Shown here: piece after piece, positions 9,675 through 20,361 of the stretch
Position numbering within the stretch: position 1 is the first letter of the stretch
How the letters are laid out: each line of letters starts with the position of its first letter
NCBI GenBank assembly: GCA_003184365.1
Contig: NKYR01000096.1
Location: 1 to 64,000 of the forward strand
Reading direction: 5' to 3'
Length of the DNA: 64,000 nucleotides
Origin: Evernia prunastri
Lineage: Eukaryota; Ascomycota; Lecanoromycetes; Lecanorales; Parmeliaceae
The notes under the pieces: generated by a model
What the model saw: only the letters and a program-made list of their open reading frames with translations
Told to the model about the DNA's origin: nothing
The model's database searches: none
Translations under genes and position numbers: made by a program

Positions 9675-11154
9675 TCTAGAGTATTGCTACTGTGCATGCC
9701 GTGTCTCCTAACAATACCTGGAGTGGATAAGAACACTCCATTCTTATTACTTAAGTATCCAAACATCGTCTACGGGCGAAAGCACTACCCGTCAATGTGT
9801 TCTTACTGCGAATTGGCCTTTTGACGGATAATAGCAATACTGCTAAAACTATCCAAAACTTGAGATCGGGGAAATCAGTTCAGATCTCATCTAATCAGAT
9901 TGCATCTACAAGAGAGGTAAAGAACATCTCGTCGGAGAAGTTATAATGTCTTCATTCGGACAATTGATAATTTCAATCCCTTGAATTTTTGGACCCTACT
10001 GCCAGCTCTTCACGTGCAACCACTGAACTGCGACACAACACACAAAACTTAGTCAGCAAGTAATCTGTCTCTACAGATAATACTTTCCACCAAGACACTC
10101 TCCTAATCGTACCCGACCACTTCGAACACGGCACGCCAACAACATCCACTACCGCCATCCGAGGCATCATTTGGTTCCATGTCCTTACCACCGCATCAAA
10201 TTCCTCACACAGGTTCAAGCACCGTCTCACTTTCCAACCTCTCCGCACCGCCAACCCCCATGACACGCCCAAGTCCGGTGACCCACGCCCCCCAGCTAAT
10301 ACCTGTCCGCGCCCGGCGAACAGGCGTTGTTTGCCATTACCACCATGGCCTCAGTAACAAAGTCGAAAGGGCGCATCTATGGTTGGCTCTACGGTGCTTT
10401 TGGGGTGGATGTACCGCATACACCGTTGTTTTGGGGGATGAAATAGCCGGACATGGCGGCTGCGGCGTCTTTTCGGTGGGGAGCCGCTACGACCGCAGAC
10501 CATAGATTCTGTTGAATAATGTACTGATAATGAGTGGATTAAGGCGTATCTAATGGTAGGAAGAGTGGCTACTTGAGTGTGTGCCTGGGCCAAGCCACTA
10601 GTGTAGTAGGGCTGTTTGCTACTATTTCCAACAGAGTCAGTAAGAATAAATGTGTTATCGATGTTTCACGACATCGGAACAGCAAAGGCCAATCAATCCC
10701 AGGGCCAGGCGCTGACTCAATCTTGTCTCATGTAAAAATGTGTTATGACCGTAGCTGACACATTTTCCCTGGCCTTTCCCCACCGTACCATAAGACCTTC
10801 ACATCCATTCCTCGCTTTCTTCCTTTCTTTCTTTCTGTATCTCTTTCTTCCTTAACAGTCACATCATATTCCAACGCTCAAGCAAGAATTTATCCCGGCC
10901 ACCGGCCAAGTGAATTGTTTAAAAATTCTTCTCCGTCCACTGATTCCCTTACCGCAACAGACTCCAATCTCGCAAATCTACAAACAGCAGTCTCACCGTA
11001 TTTCGGTATTTCTTTGAGCTCAATTTCCCTCACGCAAGTTTGCCTATCAGCGCAAGGAGATACACTCCGCAATCAGAAGTCATCGGCCCTGGTAGGCCTT
11101 CCGTGAACCACAGCTGAACTGGAAGTACCTCACACTAAACACATCCAGCCCATC
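9675..11154. other. Intergenic, no gene supported
   Basis: Only small overlapping ORFs on both strands (for example around 10179-10505). The stretch 10800-11150 is pyrimidine-rich and is probably promoter/5' UTR of the next gene. Confidence 0.4.
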
Positions 11155-11718
11155 ATGCCGCCTTCTTCAACCAAAATCCACGTCGTTTGCATACCAGCCC
11201 TCGGAAATGAGACTCTCGGCGATGAAGTCAACATGATCGACGTTCGAGACATAACAGCCACCACCCATTCCGGCACTCACGACGCCGAAACGGTTCAGCT
11301 GGAAAAAAAGCTCAGATACGTTCCCGACATAATGAAGTTTCGCAAACCGGCCCTCTTCCCCTGGAATCGGAAACCACCCGCATTCAAATGGCATCATCGC
11401 ATACTGGCGGAGGAAGTCGTAGTCAGTGGTGTGGCAGAGAAGAGGAAAGGTCGATATTACATGTACAAGTGCACGGATCCGGGCCTTGGTCTGCCCGAGA
11501 ACAGGCTGTTCTATGTAAAGTATGGCTGCACTGCTTACGGGGATGCATTTATATTTATACTGAAGGAGTCGGAGTCGGAGTCGGGGAAACTGGAACCTGC
11601 TGAGATGGATTGGCTGATTGATTGGTATGACATCAGGTTCTTCCTTGCTCGTTTGGCGAAGCAGAGGGATCCGCCGTCATGGTCTAGGCAACTTGATCAT
11701 GATGCTGGATGTTGTTGA
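11155..11718 (+). CDS. Hypothetical protein, 187 residues
   Basis: A single-exon ORF starting MPPSSTKIHVVCIPALGNE, with no signal peptide or membrane segment. The middle part (residues about 65-145) alternates charged and aromatic residues (FPWNRKPPAFKWHH..., GRYYMYKCTDPGLGLPENRLFYVKYG), which looks like a small mixed alpha/beta fold. A short Glu/Ser repeat (ESESES) follows, and the tail WLIDWYDIRFFLARLAKQR is amphipathic. Codon use looks normal and the ORF is clean. I do not recognise the family and assign no function. Confidence 0.5.
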   Translation: MPPSSTKIHVVCIPALGNETLGDEVNMIDVRDITATTHSGTHDAETVQLEKKLRYVPDIMKFRKPALFPWNRKPPAFKWHHRILAEEVVVSGVAEKRKGRYYMYKCTDPGLGLPENRLFYVKYGCTAYGDAFIFILKESESESGKLEPAEMDWLIDWYDIRFFLARLAKQRDPPSWSRQLDHDAGCC

Positions 11719-12437
11719 TTGAAGATGAAGGGATGATTTGAAAGACGGTTGGGACAGATAACACATGCTTTAGTGCGGAGTTCGTATGTTTAGTGTAGGC
11801 TGTGTCGATACTGTACCTTGCATATCTCATCTAGAAGGCGAGGCACAGCCCACATCGTTTACGAACACCAGCGTCTCCCCCGTTCCTCATCTCTGCCTAC
11901 TCTATTAATTCATACTGTATCAAGCGCCTGGTACAACCTTGAAGGACCTCGTCGTCACCGCTGCGACTTTGCCCCAGCCTACGCCGCAGTCGCCAACAAC
12001 AAGCACGCCGTGTAAGCCTACAGATCACCCGATTTATATCTGTCAAAGGCCACGCCGCGCTCATACACCACCGCCCTTACAGAGTGGTCAAAACTGTGTA
12101 AAAGCCGGCAGCGACCGCGTCCGCTGAGAACCGCAATTCATATTTCACATGGCTCCTGTGAATGACAAAATTGGCGGTCGAAGCGGTCTTGATGGTACCG
12201 GCTGTGTTCAGCTTTTGGGTTTCAGATACGATGGATTCTGGCATTATGTTGTCCGAGAGGCTGCTGTTGGCTGCGTAGTTGAAGTCTTCGAGTCCTGAGA
12301 CATCGTTTGAGTTAATGCCGAAGAGACCGGGTACTACGAGGATCTAAATCAGCCGGGCTGTCCTTCCATATGATCGTACACCTTTGTAATGTGAGTAGAG
12401 GAGTGAAAGGAGGGAAGGAGGGAGGGGGAGCGTATTT

Positions 12438-12687
12438 CATACCATCGGCAAGTCCAAAATCTACGGCTACGAAACGCTAGTTGCACTTGAATCGGACCCT
12501 TTATTCAAGCTGGTCATGCGACTATTCAAGATGTTGTTTCAGGTCCTGAGACGTCGTTTGCCATCGCATTTATGATACTCGCCCAGTTTTTCGGAATCGT
12601 TCTCGGGCTGTTCATATCGAGCGCGGTCCTCATCAACGAGTCCCTGAACGCACTTCGAGTTATATTACCAGACATCCCCCACTCGTA
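12438..12687 (+). pseudogene. Remnant of a major facilitator (DHA-type) transporter
   Basis: Two adjoining frames give recognisable C-terminal MFS sequence. The first is TIGKSKIYGYETLVAL (about 12441-12488). After a one-base frame change it continues as IGPFIQAGHATIQDV (from 12491) and SFAIAFMILAQFFGIVLGLF, ending at TAG 12685-12687. MFS drug transporters carry a comparable block (IYGY.vL.aiG.G...QAGYA...AIAFM...Q..G), followed by the last membrane helices. A further frame (about 12740-12870, SLRKLFIWAYVEGAIAPVLSIFLKRH) could be the following decayed helix. No start or N-terminal half is visible in the 700 bp upstream, so this is a broken relic. Confidence 0.5.
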
Positions 12688-12879
12688 GCTTAGACAGGTA
12701 ATCAGAGGAACATCCTCTGCCGTTCCGACCCAATTGTCTCCGGCCCGGGTGAAGAAAACGATCTTCGCAATCGTTTACAGTCTGCGCAAGCTGTTCATCT
12801 GGGCATATGTTGAAGGAGCAATTGCACCAGTGCTCTCCATATTTCTCAAGCGACACAAAGCTTTCTACACGGTTCGAAG

Positions 12880-14548
12880 AAACGGTCAGCACATTACCGG
12901 GGCTGAGAACATCTTCCGTTGACGTTCAAACCCTTCCAGGCCTGGCGCGAGTGGCAGAGGGAAGGCTTGAAAAAAGGGGGACAGTCACGAAGAAAATCAT
13001 GCAATGCAGTGCAGGCTGTCATAGCGCTGCTTTGCGATGTTCGCAATGCTCTCCGACACTCTTTCCTGGTGCGTTGAAATATTTGACATCCGAGCCCAAG
13101 TCCGATCGGAACAGGAAGGTGGTATGGACTAGGTAGTCTAAAATTAGCTAGAAAGCTTGGCTTTGTTGGGATTTGATTAAACTGCGGCCTCTATAGAATC
13201 TATATGTTCCTACTAACTACACTCCTGTGCATTCCTCCTATCCGTCACAGAGGATCAGGGTGGGTGTGTACCACGTCCTCGCGGGAGCTATTAGACGCAT
13301 TCAGCACAGATTAGGGATAAACCACTTTAGTCTCGTGAATATTGCCTTTCGCCTTCCTTCTTCATCCCCTTTCTCTCTCCATTTCTCGAACATCCGTTTA
13401 TACAGTATGTCGACGTTAAGCACTCATACATTCAAAACTTACTCGTTTTACCGAGTAAAGCCTCAATTGGATCGTCTAGTCATGATTCCACCACGCTATT
13501 CTAACATGGTTTCTCTCCAACGTGAGGAACAGTCATGCCCTATTTCACGGCTCTCGTCTGAAATCCACTTTCCACTTCCAGGAAGAGACGGGAGGAGCAC
13601 CTGACGATGCCCCTCTGGGCCATGTCGTCGGGCTTCGCCGGAAACGGTGCCGTAATGGAAGTCGGAGTCAAGGTAGACGCTGAACCCACTATATTTGGAG
13701 CAGCAGCAACCCAAACCCGCATCGCGCTCTTCCATGCTATGACACGTTAGTCCCATACTTGGCTTAGCGCGGGGTTCCATGAACGTTGACGTCTTGCAGG
13801 AGGCGTTCAGAAAATCAGTCTCGGTACCTAGTCAGACTCTCTTATCGCGGTAGCCTATGGCCAACGAGTCATCCCGCACTTCTTGCGCTACGTGTATGGA
13901 AAGGCTGTCCAAGCAGTAGCTCTAATGCACGATTTAGCCGTTCTGCTCGAGCATGGGGCAAACTTCGATATGGAAAGCAGTAAATGTGGCTGCAGTTTCA
14001 AAATAGCAAAGAAGAGGAAGGCGGAGGTCGAAGTCAATCCGAGAACATGCATTCGATGAACCAGAGGGGCCGCTAACTAGATTTGATTGTCTACGGTCTC
14101 GGAGTGCGAAACGCAGCGATTGGGAGTCTCGAATGATTTATCAGATGTCTCTCAATTAAAGCGCAACTGGATCAAACGATGCGTCTAGGCGAACTTCAAC
14201 ACCACGGTATGGACGATTGGAGGCCTTGGACTTCCGGCATGGACTAGGTAGCATCCGCCTACGGATCATAATTCAAGTTCGAGGCTGGTAATGAATCAAG
14301 CCAAGGATTTCTCAGGCAGCTAGATGTCCATCGGAAAGAACAGAACATACTATACGAGGGCACGAAAACAGATCTTTTACGACAGCACATGTGGTGCGTC
14401 ATGCTGCATTTACATATTCCCCGGGTACCTCGGTAGTGGTATGCGATCATTACCTCCCTCACCGTCCTCTTTTTTCTTTTTTCTGCATTCTTTCCAACTT
14501 ACCTTCTTCCTCCCTTGTCATATTTGTCTTAATAGACCATCCGGCAGA
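12880..14548. other. Gene-poor stretch with possible decayed coding DNA
   Basis: A frame over about 13590-13760 (ending ATQTRIALFHAMT) can be spliced to 13828-13980, HSLIAVAYGQRVIPHFLRY...LLEHGANFDMESS, using GTTAGT and CTAGTCAG. The last part faintly resembles an ankyrin-type loop. Evidence is too thin to call a gene. 14450-14545 is pyrimidine-rich leader of the methyltransferase gene. Confidence 0.3.
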
Positions 14549-15265
14549 ATGCCTGTGAACGGAAATGACAGCTTCCGACCAAGTAGGCCTACCACCGACG
14601 TCTCATTCTATATAGAGGACCTCCCAAGTATCAATGGGTCAGCACTCAAGATTTTGGAGGAGTACAGTGGGATCAGCCCAGACGAGATTGCCCCGCATCT
14701 CCATAACGTGGGCTGTGGATTCGCGCAAGATCTCCGCCAGCTCGTGATCGACGGCGCCCCGGCCGAAAACGTCTACGGCCTCGAACTCGAAAAGCCATCC
14801 ATCGACCTGGGATACGAGCTCTTCCAAGACAGGGCGAAGCTCCCGGCGGCGAACTTCGTCGTGGCCGACATGCTCGACCCCGATCCGGACACCAAGGCCC
14901 CGCTGCTGGGGAAAATCGACATCGTCTACGCCTCGCAGTTTTTCCATCTCTGGGGCTGGGACAGCCAGGTCCAGATTGGAAAGGCGTTGATCAAGCTATT
15001 GAACCCAGCGCGCAAGTCTCTGATAGTAGGCTACCAATGCGGCACCGTCGCGGCCTACGAAAGTGAGAGGTCGCCGACGAAGGAGGGGAAGACTTACTTG
15101 CATGATGTGGCTTCGCTGCAGAAGCTGTGGGATGAGATTGGCGAAGCGACGGGGACGCAATGGAGGGTTGAGGCGCGGTTGGATAAGGCGGAGATATACG
15201 CCAACTTTGCGGAAGTGAACGGGAGGCTGCGGAGGATTTCGTTTGCTATTGATCGCGTGGGATAG
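14549..15265 (+). CDS. SAM-dependent methyltransferase, fungal meroterpenoid-type family, lacking the motif-I segment
   Basis: The ATG at 14549 (MPVNGNDSFRPS) follows a pyrimidine tract; the 75 codons upstream are UTR-like. The 238-residue product resembles class I methyltransferases found in fungal secondary-metabolite clusters (the AusD-like group). It begins EEYSGISPDEIAPHLHNV, then GFAQDLRQLVIDGAPAENVYGLEL, then the acidic motif DIVYASQFFHLWGWDSQ and LIVGYQCGTV. In that family the PHxHxxR start is followed by roughly 50 residues (an AW...YPCIG segment up to LDLGC) before the GQDLR loop. Here PHLHNV joins GCGFAQDLR directly. The segment carrying beta-1 and part of the glycine-rich SAM loop is therefore missing, in frame. 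No intron explains it. Activity may be lost or altered; the reading frame itself is intact. Confidence 0.7.
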   Translation: MPVNGNDSFRPSRPTTDVSFYIEDLPSINGSALKILEEYSGISPDEIAPHLHNVGCGFAQDLRQLVIDGAPAENVYGLELEKPSIDLGYELFQDRAKLPAANFVVADMLDPDPDTKAPLLGKIDIVYASQFFHLWGWDSQVQIGKALIKLLNPARKSLIVGYQCGTVAAYESERSPTKEGKTYLHDVASLQKLWDEIGEATGTQWRVEARLDKAEIYANFAEVNGRLRRISFAIDRVG

Positions 15266-16274
15266 ATGCAAGATTGCCTGGAAAGCGGAGCCAAGAATGC
15301 CTGCTGCATGCCCTGGTAAATCACAGCAACCCTTTTTACCAACCATGAGCCCATAGTAAAGGAGCACGCCTCAGTACCCAATTATCAACACCTCCAATAA
15401 TGGTATCACTACCATTCCGCCCTCTGTCAAACCACCATCATCAACCAAGAGATCCAACCCCGACAGACTCTATGCAACCCCCCCTCCTAAATCATCTCAT
15501 CCTCCACCGCCATTTCCACCGCAATTCTATTAAGGAACCCTAAGCAAGGAGTCATTCAGTCCAACAGAGAGCACGTCTACATTGGATATCCCAGCAACGA
15601 AGAAGCATCTCTGTCGAAAACAATATCACTCAGACCGAGTGATACGACAGCAGTGATTTCATGGACCTTGTCTCGGAACAGACTAGTCCTTCTCTCAAAG
15701 GATCCTCCACCAAACAATAACACTTTCCACAACAGATGCATCTACTTGCGGCACTGTTGTCAGTCCTCTAATGCCCGAGCATAACCCTATCTCACCAGGG
15801 ACGAACCTCTCAAAGCAATCTCACCTCTTTGCCCCCTCCCCTCCCCCTCCCTTTCCGCCTTCTCCCTCCCCGGGCTTAGGACACAACGCTCCAAACCACG
15901 CTCTCTTCAAAACCACTCACGAACCCCCATCCACAAAATCCAACTCATAATCTCTTCCAAGGCACATCCACCTCGCCTCGCCTCCCCTCACCTCGCTCCA
16001 AACGAAACCCCCCTTTCTCTCCCCCCCTCTCTTCCCCCACCCGAGGCCCCCTCTCCGAACCCACCTAACACCCATTTCCATTCCCACACCTCAAACGATC
16101 CATGCATTCATCTATCCATCCAATTCACAAACCTTCCGCAAACAACCGAACTCAAGACTCAAACCCACCCCACCGTCTCCATGATCGAAATGACCAACCG
16201 AGATACAACCAACAGATACAAACAACAGATACAAACAACAGACGCGGATACGTGTCCGAAAAGCTGACTCACCA
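15266..16274. other. Intergenic, pyrimidine-rich on the plus strand
   Basis: No gene seen. From about 15820 to 16160 the plus strand is dominated by C and T runs, with short CTCACCTCG-like repeats. Confidence 0.5.
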
Positions 16275-16317
16275 CTAGTCTAGCTCTTCGCTGTGCTGTT
16301 TCTCGATCCTAAGCACA

Positions 16318-16490
16318 GGTTGGAGAGAGGAAGGAGGAAGATCAAAGGAAGGAAGGAAGGAAGGAAGGAAGAAAAGAAAGAAGGAGGGAAAGACGGAAAG
16401 GAATAAGGGAAGGAAAGAAGGACGAAAAAAGGAAGGAGAGAAGAGAAAGGATAGCTGTTTTCGACAGAGAGAAAAAGAAAAAAAAAGAGC
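16318..16490. repeat. Purine microsatellite, (GGAA)n and derivatives
   Basis: About 170 bp almost entirely A/G on the plus strand, including a run of perfect GGAA units at about 16349-16372. It directly follows a pyrimidine-rich stretch, so strand composition flips near 16,300. Confidence 0.85.
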
Positions 16491-16958
16491 GAGCTTGCTG
16501 TTCAACGTGCTGTTAGATGTGCGAGGTGCTGACAGGAAGGATCGATCGATCGAAGAATCGGTCGATGGTGTGGATGATTTGGGATTGGATTGCGCCTGTA
16601 TTCGATATTTTTAGCTGGCAAGGGTACGCATTGGAGTAATGGCGGTGCGAGCAGGTAATGCTCTCGACACCCATCATATCGGCACCGGAAAACCCCTTCA
16701 AAAACTTTCTAGCAGACTCGACTATCTTCTATCAAGCACAGACTACTGCACGTATCCGAGTCTATCACTTCAAAAAGCCCCCCACCAATTGTCGCACAAA
16801 CCAAAACAGCGGACCAAAACCCCCTCCCCCTCCATCCACGCACGCACTCAACAATCCCGCAAGCAGCCAAAACCCAAATCCCCACCTCCTCTTCCCTTCC
16901 CCTCGCCCAGCTCCACCCCCCACCTCCCCCCACCCACCAACCTCCCAACAAACCAAAA

Positions 16959-18392
16959 TCACCCCCCCAACCCCCCCAACAACCCCTCCGTAAAAGCCCA
17001 CAGCAGCGACGAGTCCTGCGTATGGAACGCCGCCCCGGAAAACCACGTCCCTCTCCCCCCCTGCAACCCTCCCAACCCCCTATAGAACCCATTCTCGATC
17101 GCCTCCCTCGACACCGTCAGTTCGAACGGAGCATGGCTCTCGTACGCCGCGAACGCGGGCTCCGTCGTGTTCGCACCCTTGCCTTTGAGCCGCACCACGC
17201 TCTCGACGATGAGGGATTTGACATCGGCGTCGGCCATCGCGGACACGGCGCCGACTTTGACGTCGAAGAGGCCCGGGACGCGGGTCGGGTTGAGGGCGTA
17301 GAGGGCGGGGAGGGGCGGGAGGCCGTAGGCTGTGCTGCTGTTGTTGGCGGCGGCGGCGTTGGTGTAGGAGTGGTTGGGAGGGATAGCGGGGTCGCGGATG
17401 AGGGCGGTGTAGTAAGCGCTGTTGGCGAACTGGGCGAAGAGAGCGGATTCATTGGCCGAGAGGTCGAAGCCGGCGAGGTTGTCCGGCTTCGGCGGGATGG
17501 TGAGGAGGAGTTTATTCGCGAGGACGAGTTTGGGTCCCTGAGGGGTCTGGACGACGACTTTGACGACGCCGGCGCCGGCGCCGGCGCCGCTGCGGTCCGT
17601 GGCGATGACGCGGCTTTGCAGGAGGACGTTGTTGGCGCCGAGGGTTGCGAGGGCGCGGGCGTAGAGTTCGCCGTTGTGGTGGCGGGCGGTGGTCAGGAAG
17701 CCCGTCCGCAGGCCCTGCAGGATGCCCTGGCCGAAGTTCTTGAAGACGTAGAGGGTGGGTTGCTCGAGGAGGTTGCCGAGCCCCTGGGCGAATTGGAAGA
17801 GGAAGCCGACGGCGGCTTGGAGGTTGTATTTCGTGACGAAGTCGCCGAAGGGGAGGAGCAGGTCCGCGGGCACGGGGTAGGGGAGGTCGAAGCCGGTTTC
17901 CAGGTAGGGGTATTTGGCCAATTGGGCGCCGTATGCCGCGAGGGCGGCGGAGTAGTTGGCGGGCACGTTCCCGGGGACGGTTTGGCCGGTTCTGAAGTCT
18001 ACGTACTCGTTCACTTGACCCGGAAGGGCGAACGAGGCCGTCGCGAGGGGTATGTCGAATCTGGCGAAGTAGTCCTTGACGATTGTGGTGTTGTGGAAGC
18101 TTACGACGCCATAGTCGACTGTCTCGTTGGTGGCGGGGTCAGTGTATGTGTTCGTATGGCCGCCTAGTCGGGGGTCGGCCTCGATGACGACGACGGTGTT
18201 GTTGGAGTCGGAAAGGCGGATCGCACTGTAGGTGCCCGTGGAGCCTCCGCCTATGATGCAGATGTCGCGAGTGATGATTGAGGAAGGGGGCCAGGCGCTC
18301 GTGTTGAAAATGGCAGGGGAGGCGGTTGGCAGGGCTGGGAGAGTGGGTGAGAGGAAGAAAGGGAGGAGCTTGTTGAGGATTTTTGAAGCCAT
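16959..18392 (-). CDS. FAD-dependent amine oxidoreductase (flavin amine oxidase family)
   Basis: A single-exon 477-residue flavoprotein. After a hydrophobic, Pro-rich leader (residues 1-40) comes the dinucleotide-binding fold, DICIIGGGSTGTYSAIRL (GxGxxG-type loop at 48-53), and the second FAD contact, VVVIEADPRLGGHTNTY (about 67-83). The C-terminus has the family signature WFSGAAFHTQDSSLLWAFTEGLL, where the flavin is usually closed in. The overall layout resembles beta-cyclopiazonate dehydrogenase-like and related fungal secreted or cluster-associated amine oxidases. The substrate cannot be predicted. The leader may be a signal sequence (LLPFFLSPTLPALPTA), and several N-x-S/T sites would fit secretion. 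The gene is strikingly GC-rich at third positions compared with its flanks. Confidence 0.85.
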   Translation of the reverse strand: MASKILNKLLPFFLSPTLPALPTASPAIFNTSAWPPSSIITRDICIIGGGSTGTYSAIRLSDSNNTVVVIEADPRLGGHTNTYTDPATNETVDYGVVSFHNTTIVKDYFARFDIPLATASFALPGQVNEYVDFRTGQTVPGNVPANYSAALAAYGAQLAKYPYLETGFDLPYPVPADLLLPFGDFVTKYNLQAAVGFLFQFAQGLGNLLEQPTLYVFKNFGQGILQGLRTGFLTTARHHNGELYARALATLGANNVLLQSRVIATDRSGAGAGAGVVKVVVQTPQGPKLVLANKLLLTIPPKPDNLAGFDLSANESALFAQFANSAYYTALIRDPAIPPNHSYTNAAAANNSSTAYGLPPLPALYALNPTRVPGLFDVKVGAVSAMADADVKSLIVESVVRLKGKGANTTEPAFAAYESHAPFELTVSREAIENGFYRGLGGLQGGRGTWFSGAAFHTQDSSLLWAFTEGLLGGLGG

Positions 18393-20361
18393 TGCTAGTT
18401 GCTATACTGTGAGTATGAGGAAGGATGTTTGCTTTGGAGTCTGGAAGTCATTTATGTTCAAGATACTCAACGTCGCTGTGCTGCGGGGCCATAGAACAGT
18501 GTTCACAAAGGAAATCCATCTGGCGTCACTCATCACATGAATGTACACACGGGAATTGGCTCTCACGATCAAGCCCAATCGGGCGAAATCAATAGCTCGC
18601 TCGAAAATGCGTGGTAGTTTTCACGCGAGAACAAATTTCTCCGATTGGTGATTCGATATAGGAGGAGCAAGATTTCGTAGACGGGTCAGACGGCCATCAT
18701 TCCCCGGGCTGTGCCTCGTGCTTTGAACACCCGCGGGTCCGAGCTTTGAAACAGACAAGTGTCGATCGAGTAGTGATGTACGGAGAGTCACACGCAAGGG
18801 TCGACTAGTCGTACAGCCAATGAAGGGTCTTTCTTTTCCAGCGAAAAGACATCCCCAGAGGAGCACATAAATGCTCAACAATCGAACTCGGAGTGGACGG
18901 TCTTGCGTGTTTTTCACTTCGTATACGGAGTACGGAGTAAAGGAATGCCAACAGACCCAACCCGATCCATCTCCATCGTAGGAGCGTTTTGCTACAACGA
19001 GTTTTTTCAACCCTCAATACCAGAGAGACGATTACCTACCTACCCTTCAACACGGGAGAGACAATCACCTACCTACCTACCTCCCTAACAGCATCATCCC
19101 CACCCCCCCCTTTCCCTCCCCCCGGAGACCTCAATACCCCACCAATACCCCACCCATACATTCCCCCATCGCCACCCTCATCTACTCCTATCGATAACGG
19201 ACGCCCGCAGGTACCCCTGACCCTGCAGACGCGCCGATATCCCAGAAATTTAAGATTGCGAGCAGAAAAAGTCGACCAACCACGGCCATTGGCGCCGAGA
19301 AAACGTCATAAATAAGAGCTCTCTCTTATTCAAAACAGACAGGAGAATGGGAGGTGACATACTAGTGCTTCAAGAAGGATCTATCGCTGTTCCCGCGCGA
19401 TAAAAGTTGACCGGGTGATCATTGTTGAATGAGTAAGGTTACTGCTCCGAATGTCACCTTACCTTAGTCTAGTCCGTCTGGGACCACTAGGACAAAGCGA
19501 GCGGGTTTACGTAATCCATGCACCCGTCAGTGTATCCAACCAATTAGAGCAGCACCCCCTCTCCCTCCCCTCCATCTCCCCCCCCTTGCAGTGGATAAGG
19601 TGAGGCCGTCCAAATCAGCACCGATCCATTTGATACCATATCATTATCATCATCACACGAGTCCACCCAACCCTACCTATCCGTTGCCCCTTCCATACCA
19701 ACCAACGCGATTCACCATCATCGAAAGTGCATACATACCTACCCAACCCCGTCCCTCCACCCCACACGGCTCCCACTTCCTTCCGGGCCTTAGCCCACCG
19801 CATCAGCACCTTATGCAAGAAATTGCGTTTTCAATGGTTTCAAACCTTTTCAAGAATTTTCAAAACACTTTCAAACATCTTAAACATTTCAAACATCTCA
19901 AAACATTTCAAAATCCTTCAAACATCTCCACCGTTTCAAAATCCTTTCAAACACTTTCAAACACTTCCAAACCCTTCCAAAACCTCCCCAGCATCAAACA
20001 CAACACAGGGCAGCTGACCTCATTAGAAACATTTCATTCACTCCATTTCATCCCTTACCCATGGACTACCCAGGACATGCTACCCTACGCCTGCATGTAC
20101 CTCCGGGAGGCGAGGGAGGATAAAGATGAGGATAAAGATGAGGGGGGGAGGGGGGTGAGTTAGGTATTTAAGATGAACAGAAAGTTTTAGGATTGACGAC
20201 TGTCGAACGAACGCGAGAAGCCCGCAGAAGCACCAGAAGGAAGAAAGACCGTGGGTATCATCCATCCGTCGCCCGTCCTTGTGAACCCGAGACTCACTCC
20301 CAAACAAAGCATCACCGAACTCCCCTTCCCACCGAATGCCGGGATGTCACGTCTTCTCAGA
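18393..20361. other. Intergenic between oxidoreductase and DUF1399 genes
   Basis: No gene supported. It contains a C-rich tract (about 19085-19190) and a (TTTCAAACA)-like imperfect tandem repeat (19835-19985). Long ORFs over this stretch are low-complexity. Confidence 0.5.
19835..19985. repeat. Imperfect tandem repeat of TTTCAAACA-like units
   Basis: About 150 bp of repeated CATTTCAAACATCT/ CACTTTCAAACA variants (period roughly 9-11 bp), near the 3' side of the DUF1399 gene. Confidence 0.75.

Noticed and set aside
13590..13980. Possible ankyrin-type gene remnant
   Set aside because: Only one short stretch (LLEHGANFDMES) resembles an ankyrin loop; insufficient for a gene or pseudogene call.
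16318..16490. CRISPR or other regular array
   Set aside because: A simple GGAA microsatellite without spacers; no CRISPR structure occurs anywhere in the window, as expected for a fungus.
17022..18167. 381-codon plus-strand ORF
   Set aside because: Antisense shadow of the GC-rich amine oxidoreductase; Gly/Glu/Asp-rich with no domain.
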